From Chitinophaga sp. YR573 (GTDB taxonomy: Bacteria > Bacteroidota > Bacteroidia > Chitinophagales > Chitinophagaceae): a stretch of DNA of 64,000 nucleotides. Shown here piece by piece: positions 56,237-64,000 of this stretch (the stretch's first letter is position 1; each line of letters begins with the position of its first letter). The position numbers and the translations under genes were made by a program. Below the pieces are notes generated by a model. That model had not been told where the DNA came from. It was given only the letters and a program-made list of their open reading frames with translations, and made no database searches. Location: contig NZ_FOJF01000001.1 in NCBI RefSeq assembly GCF_900110995.1, positions 2,373,199 through 2,437,198 of the forward strand, written 5' to 3'.

Positions 56237-56701
56237 ATGGCAAATGAACATGTTTTAATAAACATCCGGGACCTGGCAGCCGAAATGCTGGCACCCTACC
56301 CGGAATATTTTGTGGTAGACGTGCGGATAAAACCCACTAATAATATAAAGCTTTTTGTAGATGGCGACAATGGTGTGCCAGTAGAGAAGCTTGTAGCCTT
56401 CAACCGCAACTTATACCCCAGACTGGAAGGTGCAAACCTTTTCCCTGACAATGATTTCTCCCTGGAAGTTTCCTCTCCCGGATTAGACGAGCCGCTTAAA
56501 CTCCACCGTCAGTATCTTAAGAATATTGGCCGGAAGGTAGCTGTGACGCTGCTGAACAATACGGAGAAGGAGGGTACGCTGCTGGCAGCTACTGAAGAGA
56601 AGATCACAATTGAGGAAACAGTGGGCAAGAAGAAAGAGAAAGTAACAACAGAAATTAATTTAAGCGAAATAAAGCACACCATGGTGTGCATCGTGTTTTA
56701 A
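56237..56701 (+). CDS. rimP: Ribosome maturation factor RimP
   Basis: A 154-aa RimP of normal length. Seen: DVRIKPTNNIKLFVDGDNGV in the N-terminal domain, YPRLEGANLFPDNDFSLEVS, and SPGLDEPLKLHRQYLKNIGR leading to the C-terminal Sm-like barrel. It assists 30S subunit assembly. It is first in the classic rimP-nusA-infB operon. Confidence 0.95.
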   Translation: MANEHVLINIRDLAAEMLAPYPEYFVVDVRIKPTNNIKLFVDGDNGVPVEKLVAFNRNLYPRLEGANLFPDNDFSLEVSSPGLDEPLKLHRQYLKNIGRKVAVTLLNNTEKEGTLLAATEEKITIEETVGKKKEKVTTEINLSEIKHTMVCIVF

Positions 56702-56723
56702 AATATAATAATATAATCGAAAC

Positions 56724-57977
56724 ATGGCAAGTATTAACCTGATTGAGTCATTCACGGAGTTTAAGGAGGCGGAAAACATTGACCGCCCAACCTTGATGAA
56801 GGTATTGGAAGATGTGTTTAAAACGCTTCTTCGTAAGAAGTATGGCTCTGATGAGAATTTTGACGTGATTGTAAATACTGAGAAGGGTGACCTGGAGATT
56901 TTACGCCGCAGGACAATTGTGACTGATGGAGAAGTGGAAGACGATAATGCCCAGATAGCTTATTCTGAAGCCATTTTAGTAGAACCAGATTACCAGGTTG
57001 GTGAAGATCTGTACGAAGAAGTGGAAATCATGGATTTCGGCCGCAGAGCCATACTGGCTGCTAAGCAAACACTTTCTGCCCGTATCGGAGATCTGAAAAA
57101 GAACATCCTGGTTAAAAAATACGCAGACAGAGTAGGTGAAATTGTAACCGGTGAAGTTTATCAGGTTTGGAAAAAAGAAGTTTTATTGCTTGATGATGAA
57201 AGGAATGAGTTAATTTTACCTAAATCTGAACAAATTCCTACCGATTATTTCAAGAAAGGGGAAAATGTAAGAGCAGTAGTGAAGAAGGTGGAAATGAAAA
57301 ACAACGCACCACTCATCATACTCTCCCGCACCCATCCTACCTTCCTGGCGAAATTGCTGGAAATTGAGGTTCCCGAGATCTTTGACGGCCTTATTGTAAT
57401 CAAGAAAATTGTACGCGAACCCGGAGAAAGAGCCAAAGTGGCTGTGGAATCCTATGATGACCGCATAGACCCTGTTGGGGCCTGCGTTGGTATGAAAGGA
57501 AGCCGCATCCATGGTATCGTAAGGGAATTGCGTAACGAAAACATAGATATCATCAACTATACCGCTAACATCCAATTGCTGATACAGCGCGCCTTAACGC
57601 CTGCAAGAATCAGCCGCATGGAAGTGGATAATGATAATAAGTATGCTTCTGTTTACCTTAAGGCAGACCAGGTATCCCTGGCTATCGGAAAAAAAGGTGT
57701 AAATATTAAACTGGCCTGCGAATTGACAGGATATGAAATAGATGTGTTCCGCGATGAAGAACAGGAACAAACAGAATTTGATATTGACCTGGAAGAATTC
57801 TCTGATGAGATTGAAGAGTGGGTGCTGGATGAACTAAAACGCATTGGTTGCGACACCGCGCGTAGTGTGCTGGACCTTACAGTAGAAGAACTGGTTCGCC
57901 GTTCTGATCTGGAAGAAGAAACAGTAAAAGATATTAGAAGAATACTACAGGAAGAATTTGATAAGGATAAAGAGTAA
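56724..57977 (+). CDS. nusA: Transcription termination/antitermination factor NusA
   Basis: A 417-aa NusA: an N-terminal RNA polymerase-binding domain (LMKVLEDVFKTLLRKKYG), S1 domain (GEIVTGEVYQVWKKEVLL), KH1 (DPVGACVGMKGSRI), KH2 (VSLAIGKKGVNIKLACELTG) and a C-terminal helix-hairpin-helix (DELKRIGCDTARSVLDL). It modulates pausing and termination. It lies 22 bp after rimP. Confidence 0.96.
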   Translation: MASINLIESFTEFKEAENIDRPTLMKVLEDVFKTLLRKKYGSDENFDVIVNTEKGDLEILRRRTIVTDGEVEDDNAQIAYSEAILVEPDYQVGEDLYEEVEIMDFGRRAILAAKQTLSARIGDLKKNILVKKYADRVGEIVTGEVYQVWKKEVLLLDDERNELILPKSEQIPTDYFKKGENVRAVVKKVEMKNNAPLIILSRTHPTFLAKLLEIEVPEIFDGLIVIKKIVREPGERAKVAVESYDDRIDPVGACVGMKGSRIHGIVRELRNENIDIINYTANIQLLIQRALTPARISRMEVDNDNKYASVYLKADQVSLAIGKKGVNIKLACELTGYEIDVFRDEEQEQTEFDIDLEEFSDEIEEWVLDELKRIGCDTARSVLDLTVEELVRRSDLEEETVKDIRRILQEEFDKDKE

Positions 57978-58103
57978 GACCACACCGCAACTTCCCCAGG
58001 ATGTGGGCTTACTTGACAGGAAATATTTTTTAGTTATTGTTAATTGTTAAAAAACGGAGTCCTGTTAGCTAACAGGAAAAATGGGGAGGCCCGAGATTAC
58101 AAT

Positions 58104-61100
58104 ATGCCTGAAGTAACAAACAACACGCCACGACTGCTGGCTGCAGCCAAGGAGTTCAATATTGGTAAGGAAACACTAATTGATTTTCTTGCTAATAAAG
58201 GCTATGATATGGGGGGCTTTGGTTCACCCAATGCACGCCTGACTTCTCAGATGTATGTAGCCCTGCAATCTGAATTCCAGCAGGATAAGGCTAATAAACG
58301 CAAAAGCGATCAGATAGCCTTGCCTAAAGGAAGTGTGTTAGATGCAATGAAGAAGAAGGAAAAGGAAGAAGCAGAGGCAGCAGCGGCTAAAAAGAAGGAA
58401 ACTTCCTCAAAAGAGGAGCCCACATCCCCGGCAGCAGTGGAACCAAAACCTGAGCCTAAACCAGAACCAAAGCCTGAGCCTAAACCAGCGCCTAAATCCG
58501 AACCAAAAGCGGAGCCTAAGCCTGAACCAAAGCCCGAGCCTAAACCGGAACCGGTAGTGGCAGCAGTAGTTACCCCTCCTGTTGTTAAAACAGAAGAGGT
58601 AAAGAAAGAACCACCTGCTCCGAAGCCCCCTGTTGTTGAGAAAACCCCTGTAGTAGTTCCTGCACAACCGGAAAGCCCGGAAGTCACTAAAACAGATGCT
58701 CCAAGGATTAATGGCCCCAAAGTGGTTGCCACTATTGATCTGGATGCCCTTAATAATAAGCACAAAAAAACACCTCCTCCGGTTGCCAAGAAACAGGAAC
58801 AGGAAGAAAAACCCGTTGCTAAACAACCGGAAACACCTGTAACTCCTGTGGCTCCTATAGCCCCTGTTGCTCCCGTAGCACCTGTGGCAAAAGAAAAAGA
58901 ACCCGTTAAGGAACCAGTTGTTGTGCCGCCTGTACAACCAACACGCCCCGTAGAAGCAGCAAAACCTGCCGAACCGGAAGTTGTGAAACCTGTACAGCCC
59001 ATCCAAACAGAAAAAGTTATTGCACCTGTTGCTGAAAAACCAGCTGTTAAAGCGGTTGAAGACAAACAGGCGCCGGTAGCTGAAAAAACAGCCGTCGCTC
59101 AGGATAAAACAAAAGAACCGGTACCTGCGAAAGAACCCGCACAAAAACCGGCCGCACAGCATATGGAGGAAGTTGCAGCAGCAATTGCATCAGACCAGGA
59201 TGATAATGGTGGAAACGCCGTTATAGAAAACATACAGGCAGAAAAACTGACCGGACCAAAAGTCATCGGTAAAATCGATCTGCCCGTTCATACCGAAAGA
59301 CATACCCGCGACAACAAAGGAAATAACAATAATTTCAATCGCGGCGGTGGCGGTAACAACAACAATAATAACAATGACCGCGATGACAAACGCAAACGCA
59401 AGCGTATCATCGTAGAAAAGAAACCAGAACCTGTCTCTCCAAATGAGGGCGGTGCCGGTAATAAAGGCGGTCATGAAGGTGGTGGCAACCGTGGTCCGGG
59501 TAACCGTGACTTTAACCGCGATCGTGATCATAACAGACCTGCGGGTGCTGGTGGGAACCGCGGCGGTGGTAACAATGCCAATGCCGGCGGCGATGCAAAT
59601 AAACCTGCAGGACCAAGCAGACCACATGCTGCACCTAACCGTGATGGCAGACCAGGTGGTAACAGACCGGGTGGACCAGGCGGCCATCAGGGCGGTGGTA
59701 ACAGACCGGGTGGTGGTGCTGGCGGTAACCGTGGCGGTGGAGCCGGTGGCAACAGACCAGGTGGTTTTGGTAACAGACCTGCTGTAGGCGCTGGTGGTAC
59801 TTATGGCAACCGCGACAACAGAAGACCTGAGGATAAAGAAATAGATAAGAACGAAATTCAGAATAAGATCAAAGAAACCATGGCCAAAATGACCGGCGGT
59901 GGTGGACGTGGTAAAAATACTAAAGCCAAACAACGCCGTGATAAACGTCATGAGCTCGCAGAGCAAATGGCTAATCAGGGTACTGAAGGCAACAAACTCC
60001 AGGTTACAGAATTCGTTTCTGTAAGTGAACTGGCCAACCTGATGGACGTGAGCTTCGCAGAAGTAATCTCCAAATGTATGGGCCTCGGAATCATGGTATC
60101 TATCAACCAACGCCTTGATGCGGAAGTAATAGAACTGGTATCCGGAGAGTTTGGTTACGAAGTTGAATTCATCGGTGTAGATGATGCAGACGAAATGGAT
60201 GAAGAGGAAGTAGTGGATAACGAGGAAGATCTGGTACCAAGAGCGCCTATTGTGACCATCATGGGTCACGTAGACCATGGTAAGACCTCCTTGCTTGACT
60301 ATATCCGTAGCGCAAACGTGGTGTCCGGTGAAGCAGGGGGTATTACCCAGCACATCGGTGCCTACCAGGTAACTACCGCTACAGGAAAACGCCTCACCTT
60401 CCTGGATACACCGGGTCACGAAGCCTTCACTGCGATGCGTGCTCGTGGTGCCAAAGTAGCGGATATCGCCATCATCGTAATTGCTGCAGATGATGCGATC
60501 ATGCCACAGACGAAAGAAGCGATCTCCCACTCACAGGCAGCGGGTCTGCCTATGGTGTTTGCTATTAACAAGATAGATAAGGAAGGCGCTAATCCTGAAA
60601 AGATTAAAGAACAGCTGGCTGGTATGAACCTGCTGGTAGAAGACTGGGGTGGTAAATACCAGAGCCAGGAAATTTCTGCCAAGAGCGGTTTCAACATAGA
60701 CATCCTGCTGGAAAAAATATTGCTGGAAGCTGAATTACTGGAACTGAAAGCTAATCCTAACAGAGAAGGCTCCGGTAGCGTAATTGAAGCATCACTGGAT
60801 AAAGGTCGTGGTTATGTAGCCACCCTGCTGGTACAGGCTGGCACTCTTCATCAGGGCGATACCATCGCTTCCGGATCTCACTTCGGTAAGATCAAGGCGA
60901 TGTTCAATGAACGCGGTCAGCGCGTAGAATCCGCCGGGCCATCCGCACCTGTACAGGTACTGGGTCTGAACGGTGCACCGCAGGCTGGTGAGAAGTTCAG
61001 AATGTATGAAGATGAATCCGAAGCGAAGGAAATGGCTACCCGCCGTGCGCAGATCATCCGCGAACAGGGTATCCGTACCAAGAAACACATTACGCTGGAT

Positions 61101-61742
61101 GAAATCGGACGTCGTCTTGCACTGGGTAACTTCAAACAGCTGAACCTGATCATCAAGGGTGACTTTGATGGTTCTGTGGAAGCATTGAGCGATTCCCTGC
61201 AGAAACTGTCTTCCGAAGAAATTGCAGTGAGCGTGGTGCACAAAGCAGTGGGTCAGATCACAGAATCCGATGTATTGCTGGCTACCGCTTCAGATGCGAT
61301 CATTGTGGGCTTCCAGGTGCGTCCGTCTTCACAGGCATCCAAACTGGCAGAGAAAGAGAATATCGAGATCCGTACCTACTCCATCATCTACGATGCTATC
61401 GATGAGCTGAAGAGCGCGATGGAAGGTATGCTTGAACCTAAGATCGAGAAGAAGGTTATTGCCAACGTAGAGGTGCGCGAAACTTATCGCTTCGACAAGG
61501 TTACCGTTGCAGGTTGCTTTGTGCTGGATGGTAAGATAGCACGTAACACCCGTGTGAACCTGGTACGTGATGGTATAGTAATCTACACCGGCGAACTGGG
61601 ATCTCTGAAACGCTACAAGGAAGATGTGAAAGAAGTTGCCGCCAACATGGAATGCGGTCTGAGTATCCGAAACTACAGCGACCTCCACGTAGGCGATATA
61701 GTAGAAGGATTCGAAGAAGTAGAAGTAAAGAGAACGTTATAA
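58104..61742 (+). CDS. infB: Translation initiation factor IF-2
   Basis: A 1212-aa IF-2 starting [14 protein letters not shown]; an upstream in-frame extension to 58044 is weak. Its N-terminal IF2-N helix set is followed by a long low-complexity linker: tandem PEPKPEPKP units (about residues 112-155), Pro/Val/Glu-rich stretches, then a Gly/Asn/Arg-rich part (about 400-590). The G domain has GHVDHGKTS and DTPGHEAF and NKID; C-terminal domains with the fMet-tRNA-binding barrel follow. It brings initiator tRNA to the 30S subunit. The linker is long even for Bacteroidota. Confidence 0.97.
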   Translation: MPEVTNNTPRLLAAAKEFNIGKETLIDFLANKGYDMGGFGSPNARLTSQMYVALQSEFQQDKANKRKSDQIALPKGSVLDAMKKKEKEEAEAAAAKKKETSSKEEPTSPAAVEPKPEPKPEPKPEPKPAPKSEPKAEPKPEPKPEPKPEPVVAAVVTPPVVKTEEVKKEPPAPKPPVVEKTPVVVPAQPESPEVTKTDAPRINGPKVVATIDLDALNNKHKKTPPPVAKKQEQEEKPVAKQPETPVTPVAPIAPVAPVAPVAKEKEPVKEPVVVPPVQPTRPVEAAKPAEPEVVKPVQPIQTEKVIAPVAEKPAVKAVEDKQAPVAEKTAVAQDKTKEPVPAKEPAQKPAAQHMEEVAAAIASDQDDNGGNAVIENIQAEKLTGPKVIGKIDLPVHTERHTRDNKGNNNNFNRGGGGNNNNNNNDRDDKRKRKRIIVEKKPEPVSPNEGGAGNKGGHEGGGNRGPGNRDFNRDRDHNRPAGAGGNRGGGNNANAGGDANKPAGPSRPHAAPNRDGRPGGNRPGGPGGHQGGGNRPGGGAGGNRGGGAGGNRPGGFGNRPAVGAGGTYGNRDNRRPEDKEIDKNEIQNKIKETMAKMTGGGGRGKNTKAKQRRDKRHELAEQMANQGTEGNKLQVTEFVSVSELANLMDVSFAEVISKCMGLGIMVSINQRLDAEVIELVSGEFGYEVEFIGVDDADEMDEEEVVDNEEDLVPRAPIVTIMGHVDHGKTSLLDYIRSANVVSGEAGGITQHIGAYQVTTATGKRLTFLDTPGHEAFTAMRARGAKVADIAIIVIAADDAIMPQTKEAISHSQAAGLPMVFAINKIDKEGANPEKIKEQLAGMNLLVEDWGGKYQSQEISAKSGFNIDILLEKILLEAELLELKANPNREGSGSVIEASLDKGRGYVATLLVQAGTLHQGDTIASGSHFGKIKAMFNERGQRVESAGPSAPVQVLGLNGAPQAGEKFRMYEDESEAKEMATRRAQIIREQGIRTKKHITLDEIGRRLALGNFKQLNLIIKGDFDGSVEALSDSLQKLSSEEIAVSVVHKAVGQITESDVLLATASDAIIVGFQVRPSSQASKLAEKENIEIRTYSIIYDAIDELKSAMEGMLEPKIEKKVIANVEVRETYRFDKVTVAGCFVLDGKIARNTRVNLVRDGIVIYTGELGSLKRYKEDVKEVAANMECGLSIRNYSDLHVGDIVEGFEEVEVKRTL

Positions 61743-61762
61743 TACAGCATAAACTTTTGTTA

Positions 61763-61797
61763 AAAAAATAAGCCGCTATCACGCGGCTTATTTTTTG
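61763..61797 (+). terminator. Terminator after infB
   Basis: AAAAAATAAGCCGC / GCGGCTTATTTTTT, loop TATCAC, ending the rimP-nusA-infB operon. Confidence 0.92.
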
Positions 61798-61828
61798 GTT
61801 ACTTTTGAAATTCACTGCACTCGTTATT

Positions 61829-63211
61829 ATGAATAGAATATTGGCAATTTCTGCAGGCGCATTACTGCTTTGTCAGGTAGTTTCAGCCCAGCAGAAAAAG
61901 ATGGTAGCGGATAAAATAGCCGCCATCGTAGGGGACAAGATCGTTTTGAGATCAGATGTGGAAGGAGAGATGGTAAACCTGCAACGTAATACGCCGGACA
62001 ATAGCCTGCCACCGAACGCATCCTGCCTGATCATGGAACAGATCATCGCTCAGAAAGTAATGGTAATGCAGGCAGAACGCGATAGTTTGCCGGTAAGTGA
62101 CGCGGATGTGGACGGACAGATAGAAAACCGTATCCGCTATTTCGAAGAACTCTATGGTACCCGTGAGAAAATGAAAGAAGTAACCGGGTATTCTATTTAC
62201 CAGCTGCGTGAACGCTTCCGCCAGCCTATCAAAGAAGGCCTTCTGGCAAAAGCTATGCAGGAAAAAGTCACCGGATCTGTAAAGGTGACCCCTTCTGAAG
62301 TAAAAAGATACTTCGATGGTATTCCTCATGATAGTCTTCACTTTTATGAATCTGAACTCGAAATAGGTCAGCTGATCCTGTTACCAAAACCCACCCGCGA
62401 AATGGAGCAGTACACCATTAGCCGCCTGCTGGATTTCAAAAAACAGGTACAGGACAAAACCAACGACTTCGGTCGTCTGGCGCTGTTATATTCAGACGAT
62501 CCCGGAGCTAAAGACAACAAAGGGGTATACATCCTGAACCGTGCAGATAAACAATGGGATGCAGACTTCCTGGCAGCGGCTTTCCGTCTGAAAGAGAATG
62601 AGATCTCCAGTCCTATCAAAACACAGTTCGGCTACCACCTGATCCAATGTATTAAACGTCAGGGCGATAACGTAACCGTTCAGCATATAGTGCTCAAACC
62701 GAACATCACCCGCTCCGATATTGCTCAGGCAATGGCCAAACTGGATACCATCCGTACCAATATCGCTACCGGTAAATACACCTTTGCTGAAGCTGTTGCC
62801 AAATACAGCGATGCACAAATGGCGAAGTTCGATGGCGGTATGCTGCAGAACAAAATGAATGGTAGCACCCTTATCACCATAGATCAGCTGGACGATCCTT
62901 CCGAAAGGGATATCGTACTGATGCTGGACACCCTGAAACCAGGCGGATTATCCAAACCGGTTCAGTATACAGATGAAAAAGGTAACCTGGGTTGCCGCAT
63001 TGTTTACCTGAAAACACGTACGCAGCCTCACCGCGAGAACATGACAGATGATTATGCGCGCATCCAGCAACGTACTTTGCAGATTAAACAGGAAGAAACC
63101 CGCGACAAATGGCTGAGGGAAAAGATCCCAACATACTACATCCATGTAGACGATGAGTTCAAACAGTGCAGTCACATCTCCAAATGGATTGAAAGTGTCG
63201 CCAAACAGTAA
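61829..63211 (+). CDS. SurA-like periplasmic peptidyl-prolyl isomerase
   Basis: A 460-aa protein starting MNRILAISAGALLLCQVVSAQ (signal peptide; an eight-codon extension begins with TTG). A SurA-type N-domain (DKIAAIVGDKIVLRSDVEGE) and a helical region are followed by two parvulin-like domains: one around LALLYSDDPGAKDNKGVYIL and SSPIKTQFGYHLIQC, the second around VQHIVLKP and VAKYSDAQMAKFDGGML. It chaperones outer-membrane proteins. It is transcribed alone. Confidence 0.9.
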   Translation: MNRILAISAGALLLCQVVSAQQKKMVADKIAAIVGDKIVLRSDVEGEMVNLQRNTPDNSLPPNASCLIMEQIIAQKVMVMQAERDSLPVSDADVDGQIENRIRYFEELYGTREKMKEVTGYSIYQLRERFRQPIKEGLLAKAMQEKVTGSVKVTPSEVKRYFDGIPHDSLHFYESELEIGQLILLPKPTREMEQYTISRLLDFKKQVQDKTNDFGRLALLYSDDPGAKDNKGVYILNRADKQWDADFLAAAFRLKENEISSPIKTQFGYHLIQCIKRQGDNVTVQHIVLKPNITRSDIAQAMAKLDTIRTNIATGKYTFAEAVAKYSDAQMAKFDGGMLQNKMNGSTLITIDQLDDPSERDIVLMLDTLKPGGLSKPVQYTDEKGNLGCRIVYLKTRTQPHRENMTDDYARIQQRTLQIKQEETRDKWLREKIPTYYIHVDDEFKQCSHISKWIESVAKQ

Positions 63212-63241
63212 ATGAGAACAATACACATTATAATATAATTG

Positions 63242-63271
63242 ATCCCCGGTATAGCTATACCGGGGATTTTC
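63242..63271 (+). terminator. Terminator after the PPIase gene
   Basis: Perfect 26-bp palindrome ATCCCCGGTATAG / CTATACCGGGGAT followed by TTTCATTT. Confidence 0.8.
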
Positions 63272-63311
63272 ATTTAAACATGAACTTTAGGCTTTTTCAG
63301 CTTTTTACACG

Positions 63312-63319
63312 TAACTTTG
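63312..63319 (+). promoter_or_regulatory. -7 element of the amidophosphoribosyltransferase gene
   Basis: TAACTTTG, a perfect TAnnTTTG match; TTTAG near 63286 could serve as -33. Confidence 0.55.
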
Positions 63320-63338
63320 CGCCTTCAATTCTATAGGG

Positions 63339-64000
63339 ATGAGTGATGCCATAAAGCATGAATGCGGTTTAGCATTTATAAGATTAAGGAAGCCGTTTTC
63401 TTATTACCAACAACAATATGGAACGGTTTTCTACGGCCTCAACAAGCTGTACCTGCTGATGGAAAAGCAGCATAACAGGGGACAGGATGGCGCAGGGATA
63501 GCAACCGTGAAATTGAATACAGAGCCAGGGGTTCCTTTTATGCAACGCCTCCGAAGCAGCGCTACACAGGCAATCGGTGATATCTTTGCCAAAGTGAAGG
63601 ACGAGATTGACGAGATCGAAAAGTACCAACCGGAAATCACCAAGTACCCTGGCCTCATGAAAGGGCATATGCGTTTCCTGGGCGAATTACTGATGGGCCA
63701 TCTCCGCTACGCAACCCAGGGCAGAAATAACGTAGAACTCTGCCACCCCTTTGTACGCTACAACACAATTCCCGCACGCAATCTGGCAATCGCCGGTAAC
63801 TTTAACCTGGTAAACGCCGATGAACTGTTCAAGTTCGTGGACGTTCAGCCGGGAGAAACACATAAGAACAGCGACCTCGCTGCTATGCTGGAAGTAGTAC
63901 ATCATTTCCTTTGCAAAGCAGATGAAGAAAGGACCAACGGTCTTGACGTGAAGCAGATCCTGCAACAGGCTTTCTCCATGTTTGACGGTGGTTACCATGT
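63339..64000 (+). CDS. purF: Amidophosphoribosyltransferase, 5' part (cut by window end)
   Basis: About 220 codons are present; the gene runs off the window. It starts MSDAIKHECGLAFIRLRKP. The nucleophilic cysteine of the class II glutamine amidotransferase domain is at residue 9, not 2, so a short propeptide may be removed, as is usual for this lineage. QHNRGQDGAGIATV and HLRYATQGRN are family blocks. The enzyme takes ammonia from glutamine to make phosphoribosylamine, the first committed purine step. Confidence 0.85.
   Translation, partial: MSDAIKHECGLAFIRLRKPFSYYQQQYGTVFYGLNKLYLLMEKQHNRGQDGAGIATVKLNTEPGVPFMQRLRSSATQAIGDIFAKVKDEIDEIEKYQPEITKYPGLMKGHMRFLGELLMGHLRYATQGRNNVELCHPFVRYNTIPARNLAIAGNFNLVNADELFKFVDVQPGETHKNSDLAAMLEVVHHFLCKADEERTNGLDVKQILQQAFSMFDGGYH

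Noticed and set aside
58440..58560. Short tandem repeats that could suggest a CRISPR array
   Set aside because: The units are coding PEPK repeats in frame with infB, with no spacers of unique sequence. No CRISPR or cas gene was seen in the window.
58310..59162. Two antisense frames opposite the PEPK repeats
   Set aside because: Gly/Ser- or Phe/Arg-rich repeat products mirror the infB repeats. They are shadows, not genes.
59190..60530. Long open frame (446 codons) antisense to infB
   Set aside because: It lies opposite the Gly/Asn-rich linker and G domain of IF-2; the composition explains the lack of stops, and the protein is low-complexity with no domain.

Overview
The window looks like chromosomal DNA of a Bacteroidota bacterium, most likely a Chitinophaga-type member of the Chitinophagaceae. 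This rests on three things: promoters of the Bacteroidetes kind (TTTG about 20 nt upstream of TAnnTTTG, no Shine-Dalgarno dependence), lineage-typical families (DUF4834, DUF2752, TM2, PorT-like barrels, a long IF-2 with a Pro/Glu/Lys and Gly/Asn linker), and overall gene content. No phage, transposase, integrase or CRISPR array was found. Most of the window is housekeeping. The accessory-looking part is the first 10 kb.

Region 1 (about 1.7-9.8 kb) reads as an RNA-damage/RNA-repair island. It holds a WYL-domain regulator, a divergent 400-nt untranslated segment with tRNA-like arms, a Band-7/SPFH scaffold with no membrane anchor, and two adjacent RlaP-like nucleotidyltransferases. It also holds two short terminator-bounded transcription units with tiny ORFs, a YkuK-type RNase H-fold protein, a calcineurin-like phosphoesterase, and two paralogous proteins of unknown family on either side of it. 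Band-7 proteins paired with a tRNA-like RNA and RlaP nucleotidyltransferases are known from comparative genomics as parts of RNA-repair systems. The expected RNA ligase (RtcB or ATP-grasp type) is not in this window. A TPR/DUF6377-like regulator (0.1-1.7 kb) lies beside it.

Region 2 (10-24 kb): tRNA-Asn; a GT39 membrane glycosyltransferase, a Rieske protein and HflX in one minus-strand run; an S9 peptidase; an enoyl-CoA hydratase; an outer-membrane barrel; a SWIM-SNF2 helicase; ComB; an SRPBCC protein; GcvT.

Region 3 (24-31 kb): an M28 peptidase and a small lipoprotein, then an NAD-salvage cluster of NrtR-like regulator, NadM-Nudix and NadV with a candidate operator at the nadM promoter. It ends with a protein fusing a degenerate NMNAT-like domain to a SAM methyltransferase.

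Region 4 (31-38.5 kb): a minus-strand run of two TetR regulators followed by TolC, membrane-fusion and RND subunits, with a perfect inverted repeat over the first promoter and a palindromic intergenic repeat beyond it.

Region 5 (38.6-54 kb): a secreted Gly/Asn/His-rich protein, an aminotransferase, dnaN, a sterol-desaturase-family enzyme, and a TPP riboswitch followed by thiS-thiC-thiE-like-thiE-thiG-thiH. After these come a stress-type cluster (DUF2383 four-helix protein, a 50-aa membrane peptide, two ferritin-like proteins), a phytase-like esterase and thymidylate kinase.

Region 6 (54-64 kb): tRNA-Met(CAT) with an unusual T-loop, a HAD phosphatase, small membrane proteins, the rimP-nusA-infB operon, a SurA-like PPIase, and the 5' part of an amidophosphoribosyltransferase gene cut by the window edge.
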